DNA of 64,000 nucleotides from NCBI RefSeq assembly GCF_024494565.1, contig NZ_JANHDN010000003.1, forward strand, positions 186,001-250,000, read 5' to 3'. This DNA comes from Halorubrum rutilum. GTDB lineage: Archaea > Halobacteriota > Halobacteria > Halobacteriales > Haloferacaceae. The notes beneath the pieces are model-generated. The model made no database searches, had not been told where the DNA came from, and saw nothing but the letters and a program-made list of their open reading frames with translations. The position numbers were made by a program, and so were the translations under genes. Below, piece after piece: positions 42,085-50,273 of this stretch (within the stretch, counting starts at the first letter, position 1; the number at the start of each line of letters is the position of its first letter).

Positions 42085-44228
42085 GGCTCCGCGTCGGTCC
42101 CCGCCGAGGCGGGTCGCGTCGGCGGCGTGATCGCGGGTTCGAGCTCCCGGATCTTGAGGGCGGAGACGGTCGCCCGCCCCCCCTCGGCCCTCACCGACAG
42201 CCCCGTGCTGTCCGCGTCGGGGTACACCCGGCTCGTGAGGCAGTGCCGGTCGTTCGCGAACAGCTCGATCACCGACCCGTCGAGGAACGCGCGGAGCGAC
42301 AGCGGCTCGTCGTACGGCGTCACGGGCATCCGTTGTGCGTCGCTCGCGCCGATTCCCTTCCGGCTCGACGCCGCGCGGTCGACCGTCAGCTCGTTCTCCC
42401 GCGTGTAGCGGATCGCCGTCCGCTCGTCGCGGTCCGCGGACTCGAACACCGAGAGCTCGAACGCCGAGGCGTCCTCCAGCGACACCTCCAGTTCGACCTC
42501 CAGCGTCCGGCCGCTCGCCTCCAGCGCGTGGCGGTCGTCGTCGACGACCGGCGGGACCGCGGCGGGCAGATCGCGCCGCCGGAGCCGGTCCACCTCGGCC
42601 GCGGGTCGCTGCCGGAGCCGGCCGTCGTCGCCGAGCGAGAGCACCCGCGGGAGCGAGAGCGCCCCGGACCAGCCGGACTCCCACTGCGCGCTCGCGTCGC
42701 GCGTCTCCGGGAGCCACCCCCACGTCAGGTGTCGGTCACCGTCCCGGAGCGACTGCGGGGCGTAGAAGTCGCCGTGGTCGAGCAGTCCGCGGTGGGCGAC
42801 GTCGAACTCCCCGTCCGCGACCGTCCCGAGGAAGTAGACGACGTCCTCGTAGTTGGAGACGTGAAGGAGCGAGCGATCGCCGAGGTCCAGCAGCTCGGGA
42901 CACTCCCAGACGGCCCCGTGGCCGTCGTCGCCGGTCAGCAGCGGCCCCTCGTACGTCCACTCGCGGAGGTCCGGCGACGCGTACAGGAGGGCCGTGCCGC
43001 CCCGGTCGGCGATCCCGCTCCCGATGAGCTGGTACCACCTGTCGCCGTCCCTCCAGACCGCGTGGTCGCGGAACTCGATCTCCCAGTCCTCGGTGGAGAG
43101 GAGGTCGAGGTCGGACGGCGGCTCCTCGATGACGGGGTTGCCCGGGTCCTTGTCCCACTCCGAGAGGTCAGGGTCCGCGCTCGTCGCGAGACACGGGAGC
43201 TGCCACCGCCCGTCGCCGCCGGTGTAGAGGACCGTCGGCGTCCCGCCGTCGTCGACCGCGCACCCCGACCAACACCCGTGCCGGTCGGGGCCGTCCGGCG
43301 ACGGCGCGAGCGCGATCGGCTCGTCGCTCCAGTGAAGCAGGTCGTCGCTGACGGCGTGGCCCCAGTGGATGGCGTTGTGAAACGGCCCCGCGGGGTTGTA
43401 CTGGTAGAACAGGTGGTACCGCCCGTCCCAGCGGATCAGGCCGTTCGGGTCGTTCAGCCAGTTCGCCGGCGGCGTGAAGTGATAGCGCGGCCGCGCGGAG
43501 TCGTCGGCGAACGCCCGGCGCATCGCCGTCAGCTCGTCGGCCGTCTTCGGGCGACCGGGCTGGTCGCCGGCGGCGACCGCGGACAGGCACCCGGAGACCA
43601 GCTCCGAGCGCGCGTCGGCGACGGACGGGTCGGCGGGCTCGTCGAACGCCAGCGGCGCGCCGACGCCGACGACGCCGCCGCCGCGGTCCCACGAGACGAC
43701 CGTCATCTCGTTCGGCACGTCCCGGTCGCCGCGGAGGGTCGACGCGAGCACCTCGCCGCGCGCGGGGACGACGGCCTCGTAGCGGGCCGTCGGGACCGCC
43801 CCGCGGTCGCAGGTCGGAACGCGGATCGAGTCGAACGCCGCGATCGCTCGGTGGTCGCCGTACAGCGTCCGCCAGAGCACGCCCGTCGGCTCGGCGACGC
43901 TCTCGACGCCGACGGCGTCCGGGGCCACCGGGTCGATCCCGAGGTCGTCGACGGCGGCCATCGCCCGAAGGGTGAGCAGCAGCCCCCCGCCGTCGTCGAG
44001 GAAGGCGTCGACGGCGTCCGTCGAGCGCGTCGAGAGGGGGTCGTCTCCGAGCGGCGCGTCGCGGTGCCACCACAACACGTCGCAGCCGTCCGTCGCCTCG
44101 CCGACCTCGGCGAGGGGAACCCGCACGGCGTCGACCGGCCGCTCCTCTAACCACGCCAACGCCGCCCGCTGTTCGTCCGACGGCGCACCGTCGCAGACGA
44201 ATCCGACCCGTGTCCCGTGGCCAGCCAT
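42078..44228 (-). CDS. GH32 fructan/sucrose hydrolase with extra N-terminal domain
   Basis: A 716-residue protein. Residues about 1-215 form a glutamine-amidotransferase-like unit (VGFVCDGAP..., DVLWWHRDAPL, DDGGGLLLTLRAM) as found fused to some bacterial levanases. Then comes a GH32 propeller: D260 in WLNDPNG (nucleophile), D388 in EFRDHAVW, E442 in WECPELL (acid/base), followed by the beta-sandwich with SLRAFLDGSVIELFAND. It should hydrolyse sucrose, levan or fructo-oligosaccharides to release fructose. No signal peptide. Starts at 44228, with weak TATA; no recognised operator. Confidence 0.93.
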   Translation of the reverse strand: MAGHGTRVGFVCDGAPSDEQRAALAWLEERPVDAVRVPLAEVGEATDGCDVLWWHRDAPLGDDPLSTRSTDAVDAFLDDGGGLLLTLRAMAAVDDLGIDPVAPDAVGVESVAEPTGVLWRTLYGDHRAIAAFDSIRVPTCDRGAVPTARYEAVVPARGEVLASTLRGDRDVPNEMTVVSWDRGGGVVGVGAPLAFDEPADPSVADARSELVSGCLSAVAAGDQPGRPKTADELTAMRRAFADDSARPRYHFTPPANWLNDPNGLIRWDGRYHLFYQYNPAGPFHNAIHWGHAVSDDLLHWSDEPIALAPSPDGPDRHGCWSGCAVDDGGTPTVLYTGGDGRWQLPCLATSADPDLSEWDKDPGNPVIEEPPSDLDLLSTEDWEIEFRDHAVWRDGDRWYQLIGSGIADRGGTALLYASPDLREWTYEGPLLTGDDGHGAVWECPELLDLGDRSLLHVSNYEDVVYFLGTVADGEFDVAHRGLLDHGDFYAPQSLRDGDRHLTWGWLPETRDASAQWESGWSGALSLPRVLSLGDDGRLRQRPAAEVDRLRRRDLPAAVPPVVDDDRHALEASGRTLEVELEVSLEDASAFELSVFESADRDERTAIRYTRENELTVDRAASSRKGIGASDAQRMPVTPYDEPLSLRAFLDGSVIELFANDRHCLTSRVYPDADSTGLSVRAEGGRATVSALKIRELEPAITPPTRPASAGTDAEPQ

Positions 44229-44304
44229 GTGGGATACAATTCGGTGCCGAGTGAAAGTCGTACCGTCTCCGGGTCAGACGGGCGCGCGGAACCCTCCGCG
44301 ACGG

Positions 44305-44370
44305 GACGAGTCGTTGACGCCCGGAACCACTCGACGAGACGAGTCGTCGACGCTCGGAACCACTCGACGG
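44305..44370. repeat. 33-base tandem repeat, two units
   Basis: Units 44305-44337 and 44338-44370 match at 30 of 33 positions (GACGAGTCGT start). A fragment of a third follows. It lies between the divergent GH32 and alcohol dehydrogenase genes, upstream of the TATA box at 44397, so it could hold repeated binding sites. Confidence 0.65.
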
Positions 44371-44396
44371 GACGGATCGCCGGTACCATAACGAAC

Positions 44397-44404
44397 GTTT
44401 ATGA
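44397..44404 (+). promoter_or_regulatory. TATA box of alcohol dehydrogenase
   Basis: GTTTATGA, 26-33 bases before the ATG at 44430; supports that start over the in-frame ATG at 44217. Confidence 0.55.
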
Positions 44405-44429
44405 CGGAGGCTGTGAGACAATACGTCAC

Positions 44430-45470
44430 ATGCAAGCCGCCAGACTCCACGAGTACACCGACGACATGAGCGAGGGGCTGACGATCGACGAGGTAGACCG
44501 ACCGCACGCGACGGGCGCGAGCGACGTGATCGTCGAGGTCGAGGGCGCGGGGTGGTGTCAGACGGACAATCACATCATCGAGGGGATGTGGGAGGAGTAC
44601 GTCCCGCAGGACCTCCCGATGACGCTGGGCCACGAGAACGCCGGCACCGTCGTCGAGACGGGCGAGGACGTCGAGATCGTCTCGGAGGGCGACCCCGTGA
44701 TCTGCCACCCGGTCCAGACCTGCGGCACCTGCCGGCCCTGCCGGCTCGGCGAGACGATGTACTGCGAGAACGACGCGTTCAACGGGCTCACCGTCGACGG
44801 CGGCTTCGCCGAGTACCTCCACACGGGCGAGCGCTCGGTGATCCCGCTGCCGTCCGGCGTCGAACCGATCGACATCGCGCCCCACGCCGACGCCGGGATC
44901 ACGGCGTACCACGCCGCGAAGAAGGCGGTCGCCGACCTGAACCCCGGCGACCACGCGGTCGTCATCGGCGTCGGGGGGCTGGGCCACATCGGCCTGCAGT
45001 GCCTCGACGCGATGAGCGCGGCCCGGATCACCGCGGTCGACCTGAAGGAGTCCGCGCTCGACCTGGCCGACGGCTACGGCGCCGACCACCTGATCAACCC
45101 CTCGGAGGCGGACGTCCCGGCCGAGATCGAGGGGATCACCGACGGGACGGGGGCCGCGCAGGTCCTCGACTTCGTCGGCGAGGACGTCACGACCGCGTAC
45201 GCGCCCGACATCACCGCCGCCGGCGGCGACCACCACATCATCGGCTACGGCGGCCACGTCCACGAGCCGGCGCAGGCGCTGGTGAACGGCGAGTTCTCCT
45301 TCGTCGGCAACATCGTCGGCCGGTACGCGGAGCTCCAGGAGCTCGTCGCGCTCGTCGAGCAGGGCGACGTCGACCTCCACACCAGCCGGTACGACCTCGG
45401 CGACGTGAACACGGTCGCGGAGAAGCTCGAACACCGCGAGATCGACGGGCGCGCCGTGATCACGCCGTGA
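44430..45470 (+). CDS. Zinc-dependent medium-chain alcohol dehydrogenase
   Basis: A 346-residue MDR enzyme: catalytic zinc C43 (GWCQTDNH) and GHENAG histidine, a structural zinc lobe CGTCRPCRLGETMYC with four cysteines, and the NAD fold GVGGLGHIGLQCLDA. It interconverts an alcohol and an aldehyde or ketone with NAD(P). It closes the sugar island and may reduce or oxidise a product of it. The longer frame upstream covers the tandem repeat and is not family-like. Confidence 0.92.
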   Translation: MQAARLHEYTDDMSEGLTIDEVDRPHATGASDVIVEVEGAGWCQTDNHIIEGMWEEYVPQDLPMTLGHENAGTVVETGEDVEIVSEGDPVICHPVQTCGTCRPCRLGETMYCENDAFNGLTVDGGFAEYLHTGERSVIPLPSGVEPIDIAPHADAGITAYHAAKKAVADLNPGDHAVVIGVGGLGHIGLQCLDAMSAARITAVDLKESALDLADGYGADHLINPSEADVPAEIEGITDGTGAAQVLDFVGEDVTTAYAPDITAAGGDHHIIGYGGHVHEPAQALVNGEFSFVGNIVGRYAELQELVALVEQGDVDLHTSRYDLGDVNTVAEKLEHREIDGRAVITP

Positions 45471-45536
45471 TCCGATAGCTCAAATCCGCGTTTCACCCAC
45501 GCCAAACGCTTTCCCCCCGGCCCGCGAGCCCCGGGT

Positions 45537-46019
45537 ATGGGCGATTCGCTCGGATCCGAGTCGAGGCTCTCGTCGTCGCAGCGGTGGGCGCTGCTCGCCG
45601 GCGGCTACGCGTTCGGCTGTGCGACCCTCACGGCGGTCCTGCTCTCCAGCGCGCTCGGCCTGTTCGCGGAGGTGATCGGGCTCCCGACCGCCTTCGCGAT
45701 GCCGCTCCTCGCGGCCCCGGCGCTCGTCGCCGGCGCGAGCGTCTGGTGGGCGCTCGTCGAGCGGCCGGGGACCGTCACGTACCTCCGCGGGGCCGCGTTC
45801 GGGCTGGTCAGCGCGCTCGTCACCGGGGGCTTCTGGACCGCTCGGTTCGCGTCCGTCTGGAGCGTCGAGATGCTGACCGCCGGTCCCGTCCCGCTGCTCG
45901 TCGGGTTCGTGTTCGGCGCGGTCGCCGTCGCGGGCGTCCTCGTCGGGCTCCCCTTCGCGTTCGTCCGTCGCCGGAGTCGGGAGCGGTCGGCGGCCGCCGC
46001 GACCGCTAACTCCTTGTGA
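45537..46019 (+). CDS. Four-helix membrane protein
   Basis: A 160-residue protein with four hydrophobic segments at about 17-45, 50-75, 83-105 and 115-140, and a basic C-terminal tail. No family recognised. It has little spacer to the E1-alpha gene (22 bases) and may be co-transcribed with it. Confidence 0.6.
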   Translation: MGDSLGSESRLSSSQRWALLAGGYAFGCATLTAVLLSSALGLFAEVIGLPTAFAMPLLAAPALVAGASVWWALVERPGTVTYLRGAAFGLVSALVTGGFWTARFASVWSVEMLTAGPVPLLVGFVFGAVAVAGVLVGLPFAFVRRRSRERSAAAATANSL

Positions 46020-46041
46020 TCGGCGCGCACACCGATCGCGT

Positions 46042-47214
46042 ATGGACGAGAACGGTACCGGCGCGAACGCGCCGGCGGACGCCGCCGCGCACGGGCGCGA
46101 GGACGCGACCGATCCGCTCGCGGACGCGGACGTCTTCAGGGTGCTCGGGCCGGACGGCGGTCCCCTGCCGGACGCGACGGTCCCGGACCTCTCCGACGAG
46201 CGGTTCCGCGCGATCTACCGCGACCTGGTCACCACGCGCCGCTTCGACGAGCGCGCGGTGAGCCTCCAGCGACAGGGGCGGATCGGGACGTACGCGCCCT
46301 GCGCCGGGCAGGAGGGGTCGGCGGTCGGGTCGACCCACGCGCTCGCCGACCGCGACCTGATCAGCTACCAGTACCGCGAACACGGCGCGGTCGTCGTCCG
46401 CGACCTGCTCTCGGCGTACCTCCCCTACTGGATGGGCCACGAGTCCGGGACCGAGGCGATCGCCGACGGCAACGTCTTCCCGCTGAACATCGGGATCGCG
46501 GCGCACCTCCCGCACGCGGTCGGCGCCGCCTGGGCGTTCGACTACCGAGACGAGGACCGCGTGGTCGCCGCGCACTTCGGCGACGGCGCGACGAGCGAGG
46601 GCGACTTCCACGAGGCGATGAACTTCGCCGGCGTCTTCGACACGCCGACCCTCTTCTGCTGTCACAACAACGGCTGGGCGATCTCGATCCCCGAGTCGCG
46701 CCAGACCGCGAGCGACACCTTCGCGGAGAAGGCGGCCGCCTACGGCTTCGAGGGCGTCCGCGTCGACGGGATGGACCCCCTCGCGAGCTACGCGGTCACG
46801 CGGGAGGCGGCCGAGCGGGCGCGGGGCGACGCGTCGGACGGTGACACCGCCCGTCCGGTCCTCGTCGAGTTCGTCGAGTACCGGTTCGGCGCGCACACCA
46901 CCGCCGACGACCCGACCGCCTACCGCGACCCCGACGACGTGGACCCGTGGCGCGCGCTCGACCCGCTCGACCGCATGGAGGGCTTCCTGCGGGAGACCGG
47001 GCGGATCGACGACGAGGGGGTCGCGGCGATCCACGACGCGGCGGACGAGGTCGTCGCCGACGCGATCGACGTCGCGGAGTCGGTCGAGGCCGACCCGAGC
47101 GACATGTTCGACCACGCGTACGCCGAGCTCCCGCCCGAAATTCGGCGCCAACGCGACGAGCTGCTCGCGGCGGTCGACGAGCACGGGGAGGCGTCGTTCC
47201 GGCGGGAGGAGTAG
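46042..47214 (+). CDS. pdhA: 2-oxoacid dehydrogenase E1 component alpha subunit
   Basis: A 390-residue thiamine-diphosphate enzyme alpha chain: GTYAPCAGQEGSAVGS, YREHGAVVVRD, the TPP motif GDGATSEGDFHEAMNFAGVF ending in NNGWAIS, then RFGAHTTADDPTAYRD where the phosphorylated loop lies in eukaryotes. It decarboxylates pyruvate or a branched-chain 2-oxoacid together with a beta subunit. No E1-beta, E2 or E3 gene lies next to it in the window, so it must pair with a partner elsewhere. The next gene is convergent. Confidence 0.9.
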   Translation: MDENGTGANAPADAAAHGREDATDPLADADVFRVLGPDGGPLPDATVPDLSDERFRAIYRDLVTTRRFDERAVSLQRQGRIGTYAPCAGQEGSAVGSTHALADRDLISYQYREHGAVVVRDLLSAYLPYWMGHESGTEAIADGNVFPLNIGIAAHLPHAVGAAWAFDYRDEDRVVAAHFGDGATSEGDFHEAMNFAGVFDTPTLFCCHNNGWAISIPESRQTASDTFAEKAAAYGFEGVRVDGMDPLASYAVTREAAERARGDASDGDTARPVLVEFVEYRFGAHTTADDPTAYRDPDDVDPWRALDPLDRMEGFLRETGRIDDEGVAAIHDAADEVVADAIDVAESVEADPSDMFDHAYAELPPEIRRQRDELLAAVDEHGEASFRREE

Positions 47215-47241
47215 GGGCGCTCGGGGAGCGTCCCGCGGCGG

Positions 47242-48600
47242 CTACAGGTGCTCACCGGCCGCGGCGGCCGCCCGCCTGCCGCTCTCCAGCGCGCCCTGGA
47301 TCGACGACCACTCCGTGTAGTCGCCGGCGAGGACGACGGGTCCCTCGGGGTCGTCCGGGTCCGGGAGGTCGGCGTGGACGCCCGGCGGCTGCGCGAACTG
47401 CGCGAACCGGAGCCGGTGGACGTCGAGCGTCTCCAGTCCCTCGAAGGCGCGCTCGGGGAACCACGCTTCCAGCGCGTCGCGGACGTCGTCGCGGAGCGCG
47501 TCGGCGGGGCGGTCCAGCGACCCCTCGCCGAGGAACGTCGCCGCGAGCAGCGCACGGTCGTCGGGGGCGTACTCGGGCGCGACCTCGGACATCGGGACCA
47601 CGGCGTTCGGCGACTCGGTCGCGGCGTTGAGCAGTATCCGCCCGCCGGTCTCGAACGACTCCCCGGCGGGGAGCGCGTACCAGCCGGTGACGTTCGGCAC
47701 GCCCTCGGTCGGGATCGACCCGACGCCCGTGAGGCGCCGGGCCTCGGGCGGGGTCGCCGCGACGACGACCGCGTCGGCCTCGCGCGTCGAACCGTCGGCG
47801 AGTTCGACGGTGGCGCCCTCGGCGTCGCCGCTCCCGGTCCGGAACGGGATCCGCCCTTGTCTCGCGATTCGAACCGACTCCACGTCCTCGCCCGTCTCGA
47901 TGTCGACGCCGGCCTCCCGGGCGCGGGCGGCGAGCGCCTCGGGGATCGCGGCCATCCCCTCGGCGGGGACGCCGATGCCGCCGCGGCTCATCGCGCGGAA
48001 CGTGTACTCGAACACCGCCTTCGAGGTCGCGAGGCTCCGGTCGAGCGTGATCCCGCCGTAGAACGGCTCCACGAAGTGCTCGACGTAGTCGTCGGCGAAC
48101 CCCCAGTCCCGCAGGTACTCGCGGATCGGGGCGTCCCGTCCGGCGAAGAAGTCGTCCTCGTCGCGCTTCGAGAGGTCGTACCGCAGCGCGAGCGTCCGGA
48201 GCTTGTCGGAGAACGACACCTCGTCGTTCAGGAGCGAGGGGATCGCGCCGCGAGGGTCGCGAAGCGGGTCCGAGAGCGTCGAGCGCGACCCCGGCCGGCA
48301 GATGGTCGCGCCCGGCGCGAACGTCCGGAGGTCGAGGCCGTCGGCGTCGAGCCCGCCGGCGTCGAGCTCGCCGGTGTCGAGCTCGCCGGCGTCGAGCTCG
48401 CGCTCGACCGCCGGGTAGCTCGTGAACAGCACCTGGAAGCCGCGGTCGAGCGTGAAGCCGTCGACCGTCTCGCTCCGCACGCGCCCGCCGACTTCGGGGC
48501 GTCGCTCGTACAGCGTCACGTCCGCGCCCGCCTCGGCCAGCCGGCTCGCCGCGACGAGCCCCGCGAGCCCGCCGCCGACGACGGTGACGTCTCCGGTCAT
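47242..48600 (-). CDS. FAD-dependent amine-oxidase/desaturase-like oxidoreductase
   Basis: A 452-residue flavoprotein: dinucleotide fold TVVGGGLAGLVAASRLAEAG, then YERRPEVGGRVRSE and a C-terminal FAD loop LAGDYTEWSSIQGALESGRRA. It belongs to the protoporphyrinogen oxidase/carotenoid desaturase superfamily; the reaction is unknown. Residues about 68-92 are five LDAGE-like pentads encoded by five 15-base tandem units (48331-48405), a probable slippage expansion. Start at 48600 is served by the TTTATAA at 48623-48629. Confidence 0.85.
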   Translation of the reverse strand: MTGDVTVVGGGLAGLVAASRLAEAGADVTLYERRPEVGGRVRSETVDGFTLDRGFQVLFTSYPAVERELDAGELDTGELDAGGLDADGLDLRTFAPGATICRPGSRSTLSDPLRDPRGAIPSLLNDEVSFSDKLRTLALRYDLSKRDEDDFFAGRDAPIREYLRDWGFADDYVEHFVEPFYGGITLDRSLATSKAVFEYTFRAMSRGGIGVPAEGMAAIPEALAARAREAGVDIETGEDVESVRIARQGRIPFRTGSGDAEGATVELADGSTREADAVVVAATPPEARRLTGVGSIPTEGVPNVTGWYALPAGESFETGGRILLNAATESPNAVVPMSEVAPEYAPDDRALLAATFLGEGSLDRPADALRDDVRDALEAWFPERAFEGLETLDVHRLRFAQFAQPPGVHADLPDPDDPEGPVVLAGDYTEWSSIQGALESGRRAAAAAGEHL

Positions 48601-48622
48601 ACGTGAGGTATCGAGTTGTGGG

Positions 48623-48629
48623 TTTATAA
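48623..48629 (-). promoter_or_regulatory. TATA box of FAD oxidoreductase
   Basis: TTATAAA on the minus strand, 23-29 bases before the start at 48600. As TTATAA is palindromic it could also serve repeat copy C on the plus strand. Confidence 0.5.
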
Positions 48630-48661
48630 GCGCCTGCGAGTCGGGTCCGTCGCGGTGACCA

Positions 48662-48916
48662 GCCCGAAGCCCCAGCCGCGGGGAGGCCGTACGCTCGCTG
48701 CGCTCCTCGCTCGGTCACTCCGTACCTTCGCTGCGGTGCTTGGCGTCGCCTACGGCCTCCCCGCGGCTGCCCCTTCGAGTCCCACCCCGCGCAGCGCGGC
48801 ACCGCAGCCTCACACCTCCCCACCCTCGTCAGTCGCCTCCGCTTCGCTCCGGCGACTGACTCCCTCGCGGACGGTTCGCGGTCGCCGATGGCGACCGCTC
48901 ACCGGCGCGCCACCGC
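48662..48916 (+). repeat. Structured dispersed repeat, copy C
   Basis: Starts GCCCGAAGCCCCAGCC. Long stem: AGCCGCGGGGAGGCCGTA (48674-48691) with its perfect complement 48751-48768, flanked by CGAAG (48665-48669) and CTTCG (48773-48777); in the other copies these are CAAAG and CTTTG, so both partners changed together. Second hairpin: GTCAGTCGCC/GGCGACTGAC. Third: GCGGTCGCC-GAT-GGCGACCGC. It sits between two divergent genes, in the promoter region. Confidence 0.8.
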
Positions 48917-48962
48917 ATCCGGGAGTGAGAAGCGATTAGTCGCCGCCGCCGCAAGGGTTCGT

Positions 48963-50189
48963 ATGGAGTCGACGGAGACGACGACGGCGTTCCGCGGGCT
49001 GGAGAGTCGCGCGTCGGGGCGCGTCCACGAGACGGCCGACCCGACGGCGGTGTCGGCCGAGGAACAGGCGCGGGGGCTCGACCCCGCCTACGACTACGAC
49101 GCGGTCGACCCGGAGGCGCTGCTGGCGGGGCCGCGCGACGGACCGGCGGGGGCGGGCCGCGGCCACTGGCGCTTCGACGCGCTGCTCCCGTTCCCGGCCG
49201 GGACGGCGCTCTCGGCGGGCGAGGGCGCCACGCCGCTGGTCCCGACGGAGCGGCTCGCGGACGTGCTCGGCGTAGAGTCGGTGTATGTCAAAGATGAGGG
49301 ACGGAATCCCACCGGAACGGTGCTCGACCGCGGGCTCTCGGTCGCGCTCACCGCGGTCGCGGCGCGGGCGTCTGAGGGTGCCGACGTCGAGCCGCTCGCG
49401 TGCGCGAGCCCGGGCAACGCCGGGCAGTCGATGGCGGCGTACGCGGGGCGGGCCGACCTGCGCTCGTACGCGTTCGTGCCCTCCCGGTGCGCCTTCTCGA
49501 ACAAGGCGATGACGAACGTCCACGGCGGGGACATGCGCGTGGTCGGCGGACGGTTCCCGGACGCGGCCGCGGCGGTCGACGAGCAGCTGGAGACAGAGTA
49601 CACCGACCTCGGCGAGTTCGCGACGCCGTACCGCCACGACGGCGTGAAGACGCTCGCGTTCGAGCTCGTCGCCGACCTCGGCGAGGCCCCAGACGTCGTC
49701 GTCGTCCCGACCGGGTCCGGCGAGGTGATCGCCGGCGTTCACAAGGGGTTCACCGAGCTGGAGCGGGTCGGCGCGATCGGCGCGGTCCCGCGGATCGTCG
49801 CCGCGCAGGCGGCGGGCTGCGCGCCGATCGCGGCGGCGGTCGAGCGCGGCCTCGACGAGCCGGAGCCGTGGGAGACGCCGGACACGATCTGCGGCGAACT
49901 GGAGATCGCCGACCCCGCGGGGGGCGCGGCCGCGGTCGAGGCGGTCGCGGAGAGCGGGGGGACCGCCGTGGGCGTCGAGGACGAGGACGTGCTCGCGAGC
50001 GCGGTCGCCGTCGCGCAGAACGAGGTGATGGAGATGGGCGCCACCGGCGGCGCTGCTCCGGCCGGCGCGTGGGCGCTCAAGGAGGAGGGGTTCTTCGACG
50101 GAACGGAGACGGTCGTCCTGATCAACAGCGACGCCGGGCTCAAGACGCCGGACGTGCTCCGCAGCCACCTGATGGGACAGGGGATCTGA
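48963..50189 (+). CDS. Threonine-synthase-like protein lacking the PLP lysine
   Basis: A 408-residue PLP fold-type II protein. Conserved segments remain (VYVKDEGRNPTG, CASPGNAGQSMAAYA, VVVPTGSGEVIAG, ATGGAAPAGAWALKEEG), but the Schiff-base motif SFKDRG reads TVLDRG: residue 121 is leucine (CTC), not lysine. The N-terminal zinc-like cysteines of haloarchaeal threonine synthases are also missing (ESRASG where a CxxC would be). It therefore probably cannot form the internal aldimine and may be a regulatory paralog or have another role. Reading frame otherwise intact; GC and codon use are normal. Confidence 0.8.
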   Translation: MESTETTTAFRGLESRASGRVHETADPTAVSAEEQARGLDPAYDYDAVDPEALLAGPRDGPAGAGRGHWRFDALLPFPAGTALSAGEGATPLVPTERLADVLGVESVYVKDEGRNPTGTVLDRGLSVALTAVAARASEGADVEPLACASPGNAGQSMAAYAGRADLRSYAFVPSRCAFSNKAMTNVHGGDMRVVGGRFPDAAAAVDEQLETEYTDLGEFATPYRHDGVKTLAFELVADLGEAPDVVVVPTGSGEVIAGVHKGFTELERVGAIGAVPRIVAAQAAGCAPIAAAVERGLDEPEPWETPDTICGELEIADPAGGAAAVEAVAESGGTAVGVEDEDVLASAVAVAQNEVMEMGATGGAAPAGAWALKEEGFFDGTETVVLINSDAGLKTPDVLRSHLMGQGI

Positions 50190-50273
50190 GCCGCGGTCGA
50201 CGCCGTCCGGTCTCCTCATCGCCGACGGCACTCCTCGCCGGCGAGCGCCGCCGAGAATCAGGGCCGCCGGGGA

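Noticed and set aside
38413..42723. A 1436-residue open frame on the minus strand
   Set aside because: It crosses the aldo/keto reductase, GH68 and GH32 genes in the wrong frame, is arginine-rich and repetitive, and has no family motif; long antisense frames are common in high-GC DNA.
44305..44370. Direct repeats as a CRISPR array
   Set aside because: Units abut without spacers and only two exist; no cas genes in the window.
44217..44430. A 71-residue N-terminal extension of the alcohol dehydrogenase
   Set aside because: It covers the tandem repeat and the TATA box; the enzyme family begins at the ATG at 44430.
48616..48939. Small open frames inside the structured repeats as genes
   Set aside because: Reading frames differ between the four copies and contain stops; the conserved signal is pairing, not protein.
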